Notes: generated by a model from the letters alone, not told the origin. A stretch of 64,000 bases of DNA from Pseudomonas chlororaphis subsp. chlororaphis (GCF_003945765.1 NZ_CP027712.1:2604001-2668000); one strand, 5' to 3'; numbered from the stretch's first letter, positions 34,856 to 44,087 are shown. Numbers and translations: made by a program.

Positions 34856-35563
34856 TCACTCCAGAAAACAGCGATCGAACAGGTACAGCTCGGCGGGCTT
34901 GAGATTTTCCACTGTGGCTTGCGGCCGGCCGCCGTCGCCGCTTTTCTTGCGTCCGGTTTCGCGCAGGTAACCGGCTTCGCTCATCTTCAACAGGCGCTGG
35001 CGGATGCTGGTCTTGAGCACTGGCCGTTGCAGCACCAGGGAGAAGATGCTCACCGCTTCGGGGGCGCTGAACTCGCTGCCGAGAAACATCAACGGCAGGC
35101 TGCTGTACAGGGATTTGGAGAACAGCCGCTCGTGCACCTGGGCCACCAGGCTGTTGTGGTCGAAGGGCAGCTTGAAGCTGCCGCTGGCCACGTCGCCGAG
35201 GGTAAAGAAACCCTGCTGCGGACCGGGCTCCACCGGCTCGCTGACGATCCCCAGGTAGAAGGTCGAGGACGACCAGCAGCGCGGGTCGCGAAAGGCGTCG
35301 CCGACCGTGCCCACCTGCTCCAGCCAGGCCAGGGGCATGTCCACCTTGCTGGAGCGCCGCAGCCGCTGCACCGCATCATTCAGGCTGCGGTCCTCGACAT
35401 CGCCGTTGACCACGATGCCCGGCAGGGCCCAGTGCCCGGCGAAGGGCTCGCTGTCGCGTTGATGGAGGAGGATTTCCAGCTCGGAGCGTTCGCGGTTATA
35501 GCGCAGCAGGCACAGGTCGATGGTGTGCAGGTAGGCGCTGGGGGAGAGGGGGCGGTCGGGCAT
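34856..35563 (-). CDS. nrtR: NrtR-type transcriptional repressor of NAD metabolism
   Basis: This 235-residue regulator joins a Nudix-like N-terminal domain to a C-terminal winged helix. The Nudix box has lost its catalytic REUxEE residues (GIVVNGDVEDRSLNDAVQRLRR), as expected for a ligand sensor. The C-terminal segment RPVLKTSIRQRLLKMSEAGYLRETGRKKSGDGGRPQA is the DNA-binding part. In other bacteria NrtR represses NAD salvage genes and is released by ADP-ribose or NAD-related ligands. It directly follows the nadM-like gene (stop and start one base apart) and faces pncA-pncB-nadE, with three palindromes between. Confidence 0.9.
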   Translation of the reverse strand: MPDRPLSPSAYLHTIDLCLLRYNRERSELEILLHQRDSEPFAGHWALPGIVVNGDVEDRSLNDAVQRLRRSSKVDMPLAWLEQVGTVGDAFRDPRCWSSSTFYLGIVSEPVEPGPQQGFFTLGDVASGSFKLPFDHNSLVAQVHERLFSKSLYSSLPLMFLGSEFSAPEAVSIFSLVLQRPVLKTSIRQRLLKMSEAGYLRETGRKKSGDGGRPQATVENLKPAELYLFDRCFLE

Positions 35564-35564
35564 A

Positions 35565-36110
35565 TCAACTTCCGTGGACGGCGTAGAGGCCGTAGTTTAG
35601 CGGATTCATGCCCGGTGCCAGCCATTGGCTTGGCGGGGTTTCGCCGCGGGCCAGGCATTGGCGCAACACGCTGCTGCGTACCCCCGGTTGTTCTTCGATC
35701 CGCAGGATGGAAAAGCGCTGCAGCAACTCCTCGCCGCGATGGAATCCGGGCAACTGGCGCGCCACGTCTTCACCCACCACCAAGGCAATGCGCTTGCCGT
35801 CCAGAGCCAGGTCGTCCGCCAGCCGTTGCAGCAGGGTGTAGCTGTAGACCGGGGCGGGATCGGCCAGGCCCAGTTGCTGCTCCAGGCGACTCACTGCCAG
35901 TTCGGCGGGGCACTCGGGTTGCAGATGCCGGGTGATGGCCTGCAACCAGTTCACCCGTTGCTCGAAGTCGGCCATGCGCTTGCCGTCCGGATGGCGAAAG
36001 CTGGGGGTCACCAGCACGCGCCGGGCGTGGCGGGCGGCTTCAAGCATGACCCGGGCGTGACCGGCGTGGGGCGGGTTGAAGGCACCGCCATAGAGGGCCA
36101 GTTCAAACAT
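35565..36110 (-). CDS. Nicotinamide/nicotinate-nucleotide adenylyltransferase-like protein
   Basis: A 181-residue nucleotidyltransferase starting at ATG 36110 (MFELALYGGAFNPPHAGH), with AGGAG six bases upstream; ATG 36116 is too close to that site. GGAFNPPHAGH is the nucleotide-binding HxGH motif. A variant of the second signature, VRSSVLR in place of ISSTxxR, lies near the end. It would add AMP to a nicotinate or nicotinamide mononucleotide. It corresponds to the PA4917 position in P. aeruginosa and is distinct from the housekeeping NadD. Confidence 0.85.
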   Translation of the reverse strand: MFELALYGGAFNPPHAGHARVMLEAARHARRVLVTPSFRHPDGKRMADFEQRVNWLQAITRHLQPECPAELAVSRLEQQLGLADPAPVYSYTLLQRLADDLALDGKRIALVVGEDVARQLPGFHRGEELLQRFSILRIEEQPGVRSSVLRQCLARGETPPSQWLAPGMNPLNYGLYAVHGS

Positions 36111-36126
36111 CGGCATCTCCTGATTT

Positions 36127-36143
36127 GGTACATGACGTGTACC
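36127..36143. promoter_or_regulatory. Predicted NrtR box 1
   Basis: GGTACATGACGTGTACC is a 17-base near-palindrome starting 17 bases upstream of the nadM-like start codon. It shares the core TACATGAC with box 3. It is a likely autoregulatory NrtR operator. Confidence 0.7.
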
Positions 36144-36172
36144 TTATCATTGCTTGTGTGCGCAGGGAATTG

Positions 36173-36183
36173 GCATGTCATGC
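36173..36183. promoter_or_regulatory. Predicted NrtR half-strength box 2
   Basis: GCATGTCATGC is an 11-base palindrome with one central base. It carries the same CATGnCATG core as the two flanking boxes and lies midway between them. It may be a weaker or looping site. Confidence 0.5.
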
Positions 36184-36245
36184 ACAATTTATGTTGTTTG
36201 CTCCGGACCGCTGAAATAAAAACAGAGTCAAAGGGGGTTGTCATG

Positions 36246-36266
36246 AAAGTACATGACATGTACTTT
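36246..36266. promoter_or_regulatory. Predicted NrtR box 3
   Basis: A perfect 21-base palindrome with arms AAAGTACATG and CATGTACTTT around one base. It ends 27 bases before the pncA start codon. It is the strongest of the three sites and would block the pncA-pncB-nadE promoter. Confidence 0.8.
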
Positions 36267-36293
36267 GTGTTCCATGCAAAGGAGAAAACCAGC

Positions 36294-36941
36294 ATGAACA
36301 GCCAAACGATGAAGACCGCTTCCTTCGATGTCGATGCACAAAAGAGCTTTACCCCGCTGTGCCCGGACGAGCTGCCCGTGGCCGAGGGCGACCGCATCGG
36401 TGGCGAGCTGAACTTCATGGCGACCCTGGCCAGCCTGCGCATCGGCAGCAAGGACGCCCACAGCCCCCAGGCCCCCTGGGTGGTGAACGAGCCCGGGCAG
36501 ATGCTCCAGCCCACCGGCCTGGAGCATGCCGACCTGACCTGGGTCAGCCACTGCGTACCGGGCACCGAAGGGTTCGCCCTGCTGGACGAATTGCCGACGC
36601 CCTATGACTACGACTACTTCGTGTGGAAGGGCGTGGAGCCGGACCTGCACCCCTACGGCGCCTGCTACCACGACCTGCACGGCAAGCTGTCCACCGGGGT
36701 CATCGAGTACCTCGACAGCCAGGGTGTGCAACGGGTCATCGTCGGTGGCCTGGCCCTGGATTTCTGTGTCAAGACCACCGCCCTGCAACTGGCCGCCGCC
36801 GGCTTCAAGGTGATCATCCATCTGCCGGCATGCCGCGCCATCAGCGCAGAGGGCGCCACCCAGGCGATCGACGAGATGCAACAAGCGGGTATCGCGGTGG
36901 CCGCGACCCGCGAAGAAACCGCCAGATTGGCCAGTGCCTGA
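36294..36941 (+). CDS. pncA: Nicotinamidase
   Basis: This is a 215-residue isochorismatase-fold amidase converting nicotinamide to nicotinate. AAAGGAG lies before ATG 36294 (MNSQTMKTASFDVDAQKSF). The catalytic Asp lies in SFDVDAQKSF, and the nucleophilic Cys158 lies in GGLALDFCVKTTALQLA. The DAHSP and WVSHCVPGTEG segments are the metal-binding region. First gene of pncA-pncB-nadE, nine bases before pncB, with a perfect NrtR-type palindrome in the leader. Confidence 0.92.
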   Translation: MNSQTMKTASFDVDAQKSFTPLCPDELPVAEGDRIGGELNFMATLASLRIGSKDAHSPQAPWVVNEPGQMLQPTGLEHADLTWVSHCVPGTEGFALLDELPTPYDYDYFVWKGVEPDLHPYGACYHDLHGKLSTGVIEYLDSQGVQRVIVGGLALDFCVKTTALQLAAAGFKVIIHLPACRAISAEGATQAIDEMQQAGIAVAATREETARLASA

Positions 36942-36950
36942 GGAGTCACC

Positions 36951-38180
36951 ATGGAAAGTGCATTTGACCGTAACAATGGCGTGATCCAGGGCCTGCTGGA
37001 CACCGACTACTACACCTTCACCATGATGCAGGCGGTGCTGCACCAGCACCCCAATGTCGATGTGGAATACCAGTTCATCGTCCGCTCCAGAGAGTCCCTG
37101 GTGCATCTGATCCCGGAGATCCGCCAGGAACTGGAAAAGCTCGCCAGCCTGCAGATGCGCGAAGGCGAACAGCGCTTTCTGTTCAACAAGCGTTTTCGCG
37201 AGTACCTGACCCCGGACTTCGAGCAGTTTCTCGGCCTGTTCCGTTTCAACCTGCGCTACATCCACGTGGCGGCGGTCGATGGCCAACTGAGCATTCGCGT
37301 CCGCGGCCCGATGTTGCACTGCATCATGTTCGAACAGCCGGTGCTGGCCATGGTCAGTGAGTTGCGCAACCGCGACAGGTATCCGGAGGTGGAGCTTGCT
37401 GACGTCACCCGCCGGCTCTATCGGAAATTCGAATGGCTGGAGAAAAACGCCAGCCGCGAAGAACTCGCCGAGCTGCGGGTCTCGGACTTCTCTACGCGTC
37501 GGCGTCTGTCGTTCAAGGCCCAGCGCGAGGTGGTGAAGATCATGCGCAGCGACTTCCCCGGGGTCTTCGTCGGCACCAGCAATGCCCACCTGGCCTACGA
37601 GTTCGACCTGCCGCTGATCGGCACCATGGCCCACCAGTGGCTGATGGTGCACCAGCAATTGGGACGGCTGCGGGAGAGCCAGAACACGGCCCTGGAAAAC
37701 TGGGTGCGCGAATACCGCGGACGCCTGGGCATTGCCCTGACCGACTGCATCAGCACGGACTTCTTCCTCAAGGATTTCGACCTGTACTTCGCCAAGCTCT
37801 ACGACGGCCTGCGCCAGGATTCCGGGGACCCGATTGCCTGGGCCGACAAGGTCCTGGCCCGCTACCGGGAACTGGGCATCGATCCACGGAGCAAGGACCT
37901 GATGTTCTCCGACGGCCTGAACTTCGAGAAATGCCTGCCGATCCTGCGTCACGTGCGTGGCCAGGCCCGGTTCGGTTTCGGCATGGGCACCAGCCTGGCC
38001 TGCGATGTCGAAGGCGTCGAGCCGCTGAGCATCGTGATGAAGCTGGTGCGAGTGCATGGCGAACCGGTGGTGAAGTTCTCCGATGACCCGATCAAGAACG
38101 TCTGCGAAGACCCGTCGTTCCTCAGGTACGCGGCGCAGGTGTTCAACGTCAACCTCAGTAACTCGCCCCTGGAGGCCTGA
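36951..38180 (+). CDS. pncB: Nicotinate phosphoribosyltransferase
   Basis: This 409-residue enzyme makes nicotinate mononucleotide from nicotinate and PRPP with ATP. GAGGAG precedes ATG 36951. The N-terminal [16 protein letters not shown], the [18 protein letters not shown] segment, the [23 protein letters not shown] region around the conserved catalytic His, and [19 protein letters not shown] are typical of the PncB family. Its product would be adenylylated by the divergent nadM-like enzyme or NadD and then amidated by NadE downstream. Confidence 0.95.
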   Translation: MESAFDRNNGVIQGLLDTDYYTFTMMQAVLHQHPNVDVEYQFIVRSRESLVHLIPEIRQELEKLASLQMREGEQRFLFNKRFREYLTPDFEQFLGLFRFNLRYIHVAAVDGQLSIRVRGPMLHCIMFEQPVLAMVSELRNRDRYPEVELADVTRRLYRKFEWLEKNASREELAELRVSDFSTRRRLSFKAQREVVKIMRSDFPGVFVGTSNAHLAYEFDLPLIGTMAHQWLMVHQQLGRLRESQNTALENWVREYRGRLGIALTDCISTDFFLKDFDLYFAKLYDGLRQDSGDPIAWADKVLARYRELGIDPRSKDLMFSDGLNFEKCLPILRHVRGQARFGFGMGTSLACDVEGVEPLSIVMKLVRVHGEPVVKFSDDPIKNVCEDPSFLRYAAQVFNVNLSNSPLEA

Positions 38181-38181
38181 T

Positions 38182-39009
38182 ATGAGCAGCCAAACCCAAG
38201 AACGAATTGCCCGGGAGCTGGGCATCGATCGGCAACTGGCGCGCGGAGACGAAGCCGCGGAAATCGTCCGGCGCGTGGATTTCATCCAGCAGGTGTTGCG
38301 CGAGTCCGGCGGCAAGGCCCTGGTGCTGGGCATCAGCGGCGGCGTCGATTCCCTGACCGCTGGCCGCCTGTGCCAGCTGGCGGTGGAGCAGATGCGCGGG
38401 GCAGGGCACGACACTCGCTTTATCGCTATGCGCCTGCCCTATAAAAGCCAGGCTGACGAAAGCGATGCCCAGGCCTCCCTGGACTTTATCCGCCCGGACT
38501 CGGTCAGCACCTGCAACATTGCCGACAGCGTCGACGGTCTGATGAGCCAAGTGCGGATCGATGGCTTGCAGCCGTCGGCCGAACTGACCGACTTCGCCAA
38601 GAGCAACGTCAAGGCGCGGGCGCGGATGCTGGCGCAGTATGCGGTCGCCAACTTCAGCAACGGCCTGGTGGTGGGGACCGACCACGGTGCCGAGGCCCTG
38701 ATGGGGTTTTTCACCAAGTACGGCGACGGTGCCTGCGACCTGGCTCCGCTGTCGGGCCTGACCAAGACCCAGGTGCGCGCGCTGGCCGAGGCGCTTGGCG
38801 CTCCCGGGCACCTGGTGCACAAGGCCCCCACCGCGGACCTTGAAGAACTGGCGCCGGGCAAACTGGACGAAACGGCTTATGGCTGCAGCTACGCCGAGAT
38901 CGACGCCTACCTGATGGGCGAGCCGGTGTCCGATGGCGTGCGCCAGCTGATCGAAACGGCCTACCACCGCACCGCCCACAAGCGCGCCTTGCCGCGCACC
39001 CCTGCCTGA
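38182..39009 (+). CDS. nadE: Ammonia-dependent NAD synthetase
   Basis: This 275-residue ATP-pyrophosphatase amidates deamido-NAD to NAD. The start ATG 38182 ([16 protein letters not shown]) lies one base after the pncB stop, with GGAGG upstream. The PP-loop [15 protein letters not shown] is at about 49-63. [37 protein letters not shown] and the C-terminal [31 protein letters not shown] are classic NadE motifs. There is no glutaminase domain, so it uses ammonia. It completes the salvage pathway of this operon. Confidence 0.95.
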   Translation: MSSQTQERIARELGIDRQLARGDEAAEIVRRVDFIQQVLRESGGKALVLGISGGVDSLTAGRLCQLAVEQMRGAGHDTRFIAMRLPYKSQADESDAQASLDFIRPDSVSTCNIADSVDGLMSQVRIDGLQPSAELTDFAKSNVKARARMLAQYAVANFSNGLVVGTDHGAEALMGFFTKYGDGACDLAPLSGLTKTQVRALAEALGAPGHLVHKAPTADLEELAPGKLDETAYGCSYAEIDAYLMGEPVSDGVRQLIETAYHRTAHKRALPRTPA

Positions 39010-39017
39010 CCCGCCTT

Positions 39018-39050
39018 GGCTTGCCGGCGATGGTGGCTTGCCGGCGATGG
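39018..39050. repeat. Short tandem repeat after nadE
   Basis: GGCTTGCCGGCGATGG occurs twice in a row (39018-39033 and 39035-39050), a 17-base period, just after the nadE stop codon. Confidence 0.8.
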
Positions 39051-39066
39051 CGGTCTCAAGGGCGCT

Positions 39067-39090
39067 ATCGCGAGCAAGCTTCGCTCCTAC
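39067..39090. repeat. REP-type element
   Basis: ATCGCGAGCAAGCTTCGCTCC plus TAC matches the REP core found elsewhere in the window. It lies between the converging nadE and PuuB-like genes. Confidence 0.75.
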
Positions 39091-39117
39091 GGATACGAGG
39101 AAGGTTGGGCTGGGGCC

Positions 39118-40431
39118 TCAGCGCAACCGTTCGAGCATCTGGTAGTACCACATGCCCGCCGCCAGCATCGGGTTGCCCAGCTGGTCGCCGAAGGGCACGC
39201 GGATGTGCCGGCAGGCGGCGAAGGTGTCGTAGTGCTCGAGGTGGCCGGTGATGGCCTGGGCCATGATCTCGCCCATGATGTGGCTGGTGGCGATGCCGTG
39301 TCCGGAGTAGCCCTGGCAATACCAGACGTTGTCCGAGAGCTTGCCCAGCTGCGGGATGCGGTTGATCACGATGCCCATGGCGCAGCTCCACTGGAAGTCG
39401 ATGGCCACGCCCTTGAGCGCCGGGAAGGTGCGTTCGATGCAGGGGCGCAGTTCGCCGGCGATGTCCCGCGAATCCTTGCCGCTGTAGTTGGCGCCGCCGC
39501 CGAACAGCAGGCGGCCGTCGGCGGTCATGCGGTAATAGTCGAGCACGAAGCGGCAGTCGTAGACCGCCAGGTCCTGGGGGTTGAGGCGCCTGGCCAGGTC
39601 GCCCAGGGGCGCGGTGGTGACGATGCCGCCCATGGCCGGGAAGATCTTGCCCTTGAGCTGTTTGGGCTCCAGCTTGTGGTACACATCGCCGGCCAGCAGC
39701 ACCTGCTTGGCGTCGATGCGGCCTTGGGCGGTGATCACCGCCGGGCGCTCGCCGTGGACGATCCGCAGCACTTCGCTGTGTTCGAAGATCAGCGCGCCGA
39801 GGCTTTCGGCGGCGCGGGCTTCGCCGATGCACAGGTTCAGCGGATGCAGGTGCAGGTTGCGGGTGTTCTTGATCGCGCCGTGGTACAGCTGGCTTTCCAG
39901 CACCTCGCGCACCTGTTGCCGGTCCAGCAGGCTGACCTCGTCGCCCATGCCGCGGCGCACCGCTTCTTCGTAGTCGGCGCGCAGGCCGGCGAGGTGGCTG
40001 GGCTTGTAGGCGGCGTGCAGGTGGCCGTGCTTGAGGTCGCAGGCGATGGCGTATTTGTCCACGCGCTGGCGGATGATCCGGTGCCCGCGCCAGCGCAGTT
40101 GCCAGATGAAATCGTCGACTTCGTCGCCCAGGGTGCGGCGCATCTGCTTGCGCATGGCCTCGTCGCCGGACAGGCTGCCGGTGACCTGGCCGCCGTTGCG
40201 CCCGGTGGCGCCCCAGCCGATCTTGTGGCTTTCGACAATGGCCACCTTCAGGCCTTTTTCCGCCAGTTCCACGGCGCTGGCGACGCCGGTGAAACCGCCG
40301 CCGATGATCACCACGTCGACCTGATGAGTGCCTTGCAGAGTCGGGTAATGGGTTTCCTGATTCAGGGTGGCGCTGTAATACGAAGGGCAGCGTTCGGCTG
40401 CCGGTGTGACCGGATTGAGTGCGGCTGTCAT
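39118..40431 (-). CDS. FAD-dependent amine oxidoreductase, gamma-glutamylputrescine oxidase (PuuB)-like
   Basis: This is a 437-residue flavoprotein of the D-amino-acid oxidase (DAO) family. The FAD-binding motif VVIIGGGFTGVASAVELAEKGLKVAIVE (about 38-65) and GATGRNGGQVTGSL lie near the N-terminus, with the GYSGHGIATSHIMGE motif near the end. It follows a glutamate-putrescine ligase-like gene by 57 bases on the same strand. Together the pair would glutamylate putrescine or a related amine and oxidise the product. The actual amine is inferred. Confidence 0.85.
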   Translation of the reverse strand: MTAALNPVTPAAERCPSYYSATLNQETHYPTLQGTHQVDVVIIGGGFTGVASAVELAEKGLKVAIVESHKIGWGATGRNGGQVTGSLSGDEAMRKQMRRTLGDEVDDFIWQLRWRGHRIIRQRVDKYAIACDLKHGHLHAAYKPSHLAGLRADYEEAVRRGMGDEVSLLDRQQVREVLESQLYHGAIKNTRNLHLHPLNLCIGEARAAESLGALIFEHSEVLRIVHGERPAVITAQGRIDAKQVLLAGDVYHKLEPKQLKGKIFPAMGGIVTTAPLGDLARRLNPQDLAVYDCRFVLDYYRMTADGRLLFGGGANYSGKDSRDIAGELRPCIERTFPALKGVAIDFQWSCAMGIVINRIPQLGKLSDNVWYCQGYSGHGIATSHIMGEIMAQAITGHLEHYDTFAACRHIRVPFGDQLGNPMLAAGMWYYQMLERLR

Positions 40432-40488
40432 GGGCTGTTCTCGAATTTTTGTTGGGGCCGGGCCGGCGCCGTGACGCCGGCCAGCACG

Positions 40489-41853
40489 TCACGCCTGGGT
40501 CAGGTACCAGCGCCAGTCCTGCTCGCCGACTTCGGCCATGAACTGGCGGTATTCGGCGCGCTTGACCGCCAGGTAGACCCCAAGGAATTCGCTGCCCAGG
40601 GCGTCGCGGGCCCAGGTGGAGTTTTCCAGGGCGGTCAGCGAGGTCAGCCAGTCGGTGGGCAGCAGTTCGCTGGCCTGGGCATAGCCGTTGCCTTGCACCG
40701 GATCGCCCGGGTCGAGCTGCTCACGCAGGCCGCGATGGACCCCGGCGAGAATCGCCGCCGCTGCCAGGTAGGGGTTGGCGTCGGCGCCGCAGATGCGGTG
40801 CTCGATATGCCGGCTGTTGGCCGGACCGCCCGGCACCCGCAGGCTCACGGTGCGGTTGTCGACGCCCCAGGTCGGCGCCAGTGGCGCGTAGCTGTTGGCC
40901 TGGAAGCGGCGGTAGGAGTTGGCGTTGGGGCAGAACAGCAGCAGCGAGTCGAGCAGCGACGCGAGCATGCCGCCCACCGCCTGGCGCAGCAGCGGGGTGC
41001 CGGCCGGGTCTTCGGCGGCGAACAGGTTGTGGCCCTCGGCGTCGGCGATGCTCACGTGCATGTGCATACCGGTGCCCGCCAGGTCATCGAAGGGCTTGGC
41101 CATGAAGGTCGCCTGCATTCCGTGCCGGTGGGCCACCGCCTTGACCAGGCGCTTGTAGCGTACCGCCTGGTCCATGGCCTCCAGGGCGTCGCCGTGTTCC
41201 AGGGTGATTTCCACCTGGCCCGGGGCGTATTCGGAGATCGCCGTGCGCGCCGGGATGCCTTGCAGTTTGCAGGCGGCGTAGAGGTCGGTGAGGAAGGGTT
41301 CGATCTGTTCCAGCTCGCGCAGGCCATAGACCTGGGTGTGCCGCGGCCGGCCGCCGTCGGCGTCCAGTGCCGGTTGCGGGCGGCCGCTGCTGTCGCGCTT
41401 GGCATCCAGCAGGTAGAACTCCAGCTCGCAGGCCATCACCGGGTAATAGCCCTCGGCCTTGAGTTGGTCGATGACCTTGATCAGCAGGTGGCGCGGGTCG
41501 GCGATGCTGGCGGGCAGGCCTTCCTGCGGGTGCATGCTGACCTGCACCGCGGCGGTGGGGATCTGCCGCCACGGCAGGCGCACCAGGCTGCCGGCCAGGG
41601 GGTAGGCGCGGCAGTCGATATCGCCGACGTCCCAGACCAGCCCGGAGTTTTCCACGTCGTCGCCCTGCAGGGTCAGGCCGAGGATGGTGCTGGGCAGCGG
41701 CCGGCCGCTTTCATAGACCGCCAGCAGTTCCTCGCGGTGCAACAGCTTGCCGCGCGGCACGCCGTTGGCGTCGAGGATGAACAGCTCGATCATGTCGATA
41801 TCGGGGTTGGCGGCCAGGAAGCTACGGGCCTCGTCAAGGGCTGCAAATTTCAT
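40489..41853 (-). CDS. Glutamine synthetase-family ligase, glutamate-putrescine ligase (PuuA)-like
   Basis: A 454-residue enzyme with the glutamine synthetase beta-grasp and catalytic domains: MIELFILDANGVPRGKLLHREE near the start, ACELEFYLLD (catalytic Glu residues), GTGMHMHVSI, and the C-terminal NRTVSLRVPGG and HRICGADANPYLAAAAILAG. It lacks the Tyr adenylylation loop of GlnA. It resembles the polyamine-glutamylating ligases PuuA and SpuI/PauA. The adjacent PuuB-like oxidase supports polyamine or amine catabolism. The start ATG 41853 follows GAGAGAACC. Confidence 0.88.
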   Translation of the reverse strand: MKFAALDEARSFLAANPDIDMIELFILDANGVPRGKLLHREELLAVYESGRPLPSTILGLTLQGDDVENSGLVWDVGDIDCRAYPLAGSLVRLPWRQIPTAAVQVSMHPQEGLPASIADPRHLLIKVIDQLKAEGYYPVMACELEFYLLDAKRDSSGRPQPALDADGGRPRHTQVYGLRELEQIEPFLTDLYAACKLQGIPARTAISEYAPGQVEITLEHGDALEAMDQAVRYKRLVKAVAHRHGMQATFMAKPFDDLAGTGMHMHVSIADAEGHNLFAAEDPAGTPLLRQAVGGMLASLLDSLLLFCPNANSYRRFQANSYAPLAPTWGVDNRTVSLRVPGGPANSRHIEHRICGADANPYLAAAAILAGVHRGLREQLDPGDPVQGNGYAQASELLPTDWLTSLTALENSTWARDALGSEFLGVYLAVKRAEYRQFMAEVGEQDWRWYLTQA

Positions 41854-42333
41854 GGTTCTCTCGCTTGCGCCATGGCGGCGCGCAGGTTCGGTTCATGCAG
41901 CGGCGCCGGCAGGGCCCGGTTGCAATGGCAGATAGCAAGGCGGCAAGGCTCGACGCGCAGAGGGGCGCGTTCAGAGCGAAAGCGAGAGGTCCGGAGGGCG
42001 CGAGGAATGACGCAGGCGGGAGCGGCACAGGGCCATGGGCAGGTTGACCAGCAGTTTCATCGCAGGTCCCCGGGGTTGCCGTGGAGATCGCCGTGGGTGC
42101 GTTGCGTTGTTGCCGTTCCAATGCCGATGCCGAAGCGGCTGCACGGGGCAGCAGCGCGGGTCTGGCAGGGCGGGCGGCAACACAAGGCGTTCATCGGCCG
42201 GCGGATCTCGTCAAGAATTCACGGACATTTCGTGCAAGTGAGGCTCACCGTTTTACCGGGACTGGTCCTCGCTGCCAAGGGGCGCGTCACAAAATATTTA
42301 ACACCGCTCCCGGCAGCACGGCGGAAAAAAACC
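41854..42333. other. 480-base intergenic region upstream of the PuuA-like gene
   Basis: The region presumably holds the promoter and leader of the PuuA-like gene on the minus strand. A minus-strand frame of 29 codons from 42060 (MKLLVNLPMALCRSRL) follows a GGGGACC sequence and could be a leader peptide, but the support is thin. Otherwise it is GC-rich DNA with no recognisable gene, repeat or RNA. Confidence 0.4.
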
Positions 42334-42993
42334 TCAGTAAACCCACGGCACCAGGCGCCAGGTGTAGGCGCAGTAAGTGTCGTATTGCTTGCCGAATTCT
42401 TTGCGCAGCAAGGCTTCTTCGGCGTGGATGCGGGCAATCAGCGGGATCAGCATCAAGGCGGTCAGCAGCAGGCCGACCCCGGAGCGGAAGGCCAGGGCCC
42501 AGCCCACGCAATTGATCAGCAGCCCCAGGTAACTCGGGTTGCGTAGGGTGCCGTAGATACCGGTGGTCACCAACTGGTGGCCGGGCTGGATCGCCACCAG
42601 GCCACTGAAGCGCTTGCCCAGCACGAACACCGGCCACAGCCGCAATATGCCGCCGCCGATAAAGAACACCACGCCGAACCAGCGCACGTCGGCACTACCA
42701 AAGGTCCAGAAATGCAGGCGGTCGGTGTAGGCGGGGAGAAAGGCCAGCAACAGTCCGAGAATGCCGAAGGCGACGAGGACCCAGCGGTTTTCCCGGTCTT
42801 CCTGTTTGCCGGGGCTCAGGTTGCCTTCGCTGAACTGGGCCACACCGGCCATGGCCAGCAGGGACAGGGTAATGACCCACAACGCCGGGTGGGAGAAGAA
42901 CGCCACCGGTCCGCCCATGCCGAGGATGGCCAGGCCGAGGTAGGCGAGGGTAGCGATCAGGCTGAGCGCCGCGAGTTGGGGAGAGTTACGCAT
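42334..42993 (-). CDS. Isoprenylcysteine carboxyl methyltransferase (ICMT)-like membrane protein
   Basis: A 219-residue integral membrane protein with about five to six hydrophobic segments. The family's catalytic region is visible as HQLVTTGIYGTLRNPSYLGLLINCVGWALAF, followed by ARIHAEEALLRKEFGKQYDTYCAYTWRLVPWVY. Bacterial members are SAM-dependent methyltransferase-fold membrane enzymes whose substrate is usually unknown. It stands alone on the minus strand. Confidence 0.85.
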   Translation of the reverse strand: MRNSPQLAALSLIATLAYLGLAILGMGGPVAFFSHPALWVITLSLLAMAGVAQFSEGNLSPGKQEDRENRWVLVAFGILGLLLAFLPAYTDRLHFWTFGSADVRWFGVVFFIGGGILRLWPVFVLGKRFSGLVAIQPGHQLVTTGIYGTLRNPSYLGLLINCVGWALAFRSGVGLLLTALMLIPLIARIHAEEALLRKEFGKQYDTYCAYTWRLVPWVY

Positions 42994-43070
42994 GATGGCC
43001 CCTCACGAATGCCGAGGTGTATGCCTTCAGTGTAGGTCCATCGTCGCCACATCCCGCGCCGCCCGGCCTC

Positions 43071-43095
43071 TGTAGGAGCGAGGCTTGCCCGCGAA
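43071..43095. repeat. REP-type element
   Basis: TGTAGGAGCGAGGCTTGCCC followed by GCGAA, the common Pseudomonas intergenic REP core. It lies between the ICMT-like and LysR genes. Confidence 0.75.
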
Positions 43096-43134
43096 GCACT
43101 GTGGCTGATGCACTGCGTCGTTTGCATCGCGTGC

Positions 43135-44037
43135 CTACGGCAGCACGGGCGCTTTGTCGGCCAGTTGGGCGACCAGGAACTCGATAAAGGCCCGGGTCTT
43201 CTGCGGCACACGCCGGGCGGATGGGTACACCGCGTGGATGCTGATCGGCGGCGCCTGCCATTCGCACAGCACGGGCACCAGGCGGCCGGCGGCCAGGGCG
43301 TCGGCGACGATGAAGTCGGGCAGCAGGGCGATGCCCATGCCGGCCTCGGCGGCCTGGGCCAGCAGGTCGCCGTTGTTGGCGTGCAGCGGGCCGGTGACAT
43401 GGACGCGCTGGGTGTCCTTGCCGTTGCTCAACTGCAGGCTGACCCCGCTTTGCAGGTAGCCGTAGTTCAGGCACTGGTGGGCGGTCAGGTCGCGGGGTGT
43501 CTGCGGGGTGCCGGCGCGCTTCAGGTAATCCGGCGAGGCCACCATGATCCGCGGGGCCGGGGCCAGCAGCTTGGCGACCATCGACGAGTCGGCCAGGCTG
43601 GCGATGCGGATGGTCACATCGAAACCGCCGCGCACCGGGTCCACTTGCTGGTCGCTGAGCACCAGCTGCAATTCGATGTTCGGGTGCTGCTCATGAAACA
43701 GCGGCACCAGCGGCCCGAGGCGACGCAGGCCGAAGGACATCGGCGCGTTGACCCGCAGCACCCCGCGCAATTCGCCGATGCCATCCCGCGCCCGTTGTTC
43801 GGCTTCGTCCACGGCGGCCAGGACTTCCCGCGCCGACTCGTAGTACTCGGCACCGGCTTCGGTCAGGTGCAGGCTGCGGGTGGTGCGGTGCAGCAACTGC
43901 ACGCCGATGGCTTCCTCCAGCGCCTGGATCTGTTTGCTGACTTTCGAGCGCGGCACGTCCATGGCCCGGGCCGCGGCGGCGAAGCCGTTGGCATCGACCG
44001 TGACGACAAACGCGCGCATGCATTCGATGCGATCCAT
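43135..44037 (-). CDS. LysR-family transcriptional regulator
   Basis: This 300-residue regulator starts at ATG 44037 (MDRIECMRAFVVTVDANGFAAAARAMDVPRSKVSKQIQALEEAIGVQLLHRTTRSLHLT), with AAGGGA upstream; a longer frame reaching 44178 has no such support. It has a winged HTH and a substrate-binding domain. It is divergent from the YcaC-like hydrolase gene. Two palindromes (44054 and 44077) lie in the gap, so it probably regulates that gene. Confidence 0.9.
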   Translation of the reverse strand: MDRIECMRAFVVTVDANGFAAAARAMDVPRSKVSKQIQALEEAIGVQLLHRTTRSLHLTEAGAEYYESAREVLAAVDEAEQRARDGIGELRGVLRVNAPMSFGLRRLGPLVPLFHEQHPNIELQLVLSDQQVDPVRGGFDVTIRIASLADSSMVAKLLAPAPRIMVASPDYLKRAGTPQTPRDLTAHQCLNYGYLQSGVSLQLSNGKDTQRVHVTGPLHANNGDLLAQAAEAGMGIALLPDFIVADALAAGRLVPVLCEWQAPPISIHAVYPSARRVPQKTRAFIEFLVAQLADKAPVLP

Positions 44038-44053
44038 GACTGTCCCTTTTTTG

Positions 44054-44087
44054 GAATCAATGATTCTCGATTTTAGGGAATTGTTCC
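44054..44087. promoter_or_regulatory. Paired palindromes between LysR and the hydrolase gene
   Basis: GAATC-AAT-GATTC (44054-44066) and GGAA-TTG-TTCC (44077-44087) are perfect inverted repeats in the AT-rich gap. They are candidate LysR recognition sites. Confidence 0.5.

Noticed and set aside
39016..42546. An 1176-codon plus-strand frame across the PuuB/PuuA-like genes
   Set aside because: It is antisense to two well-recognised enzymes and its translation is low-complexity (His, Gln, Val, Ala) with no domain.
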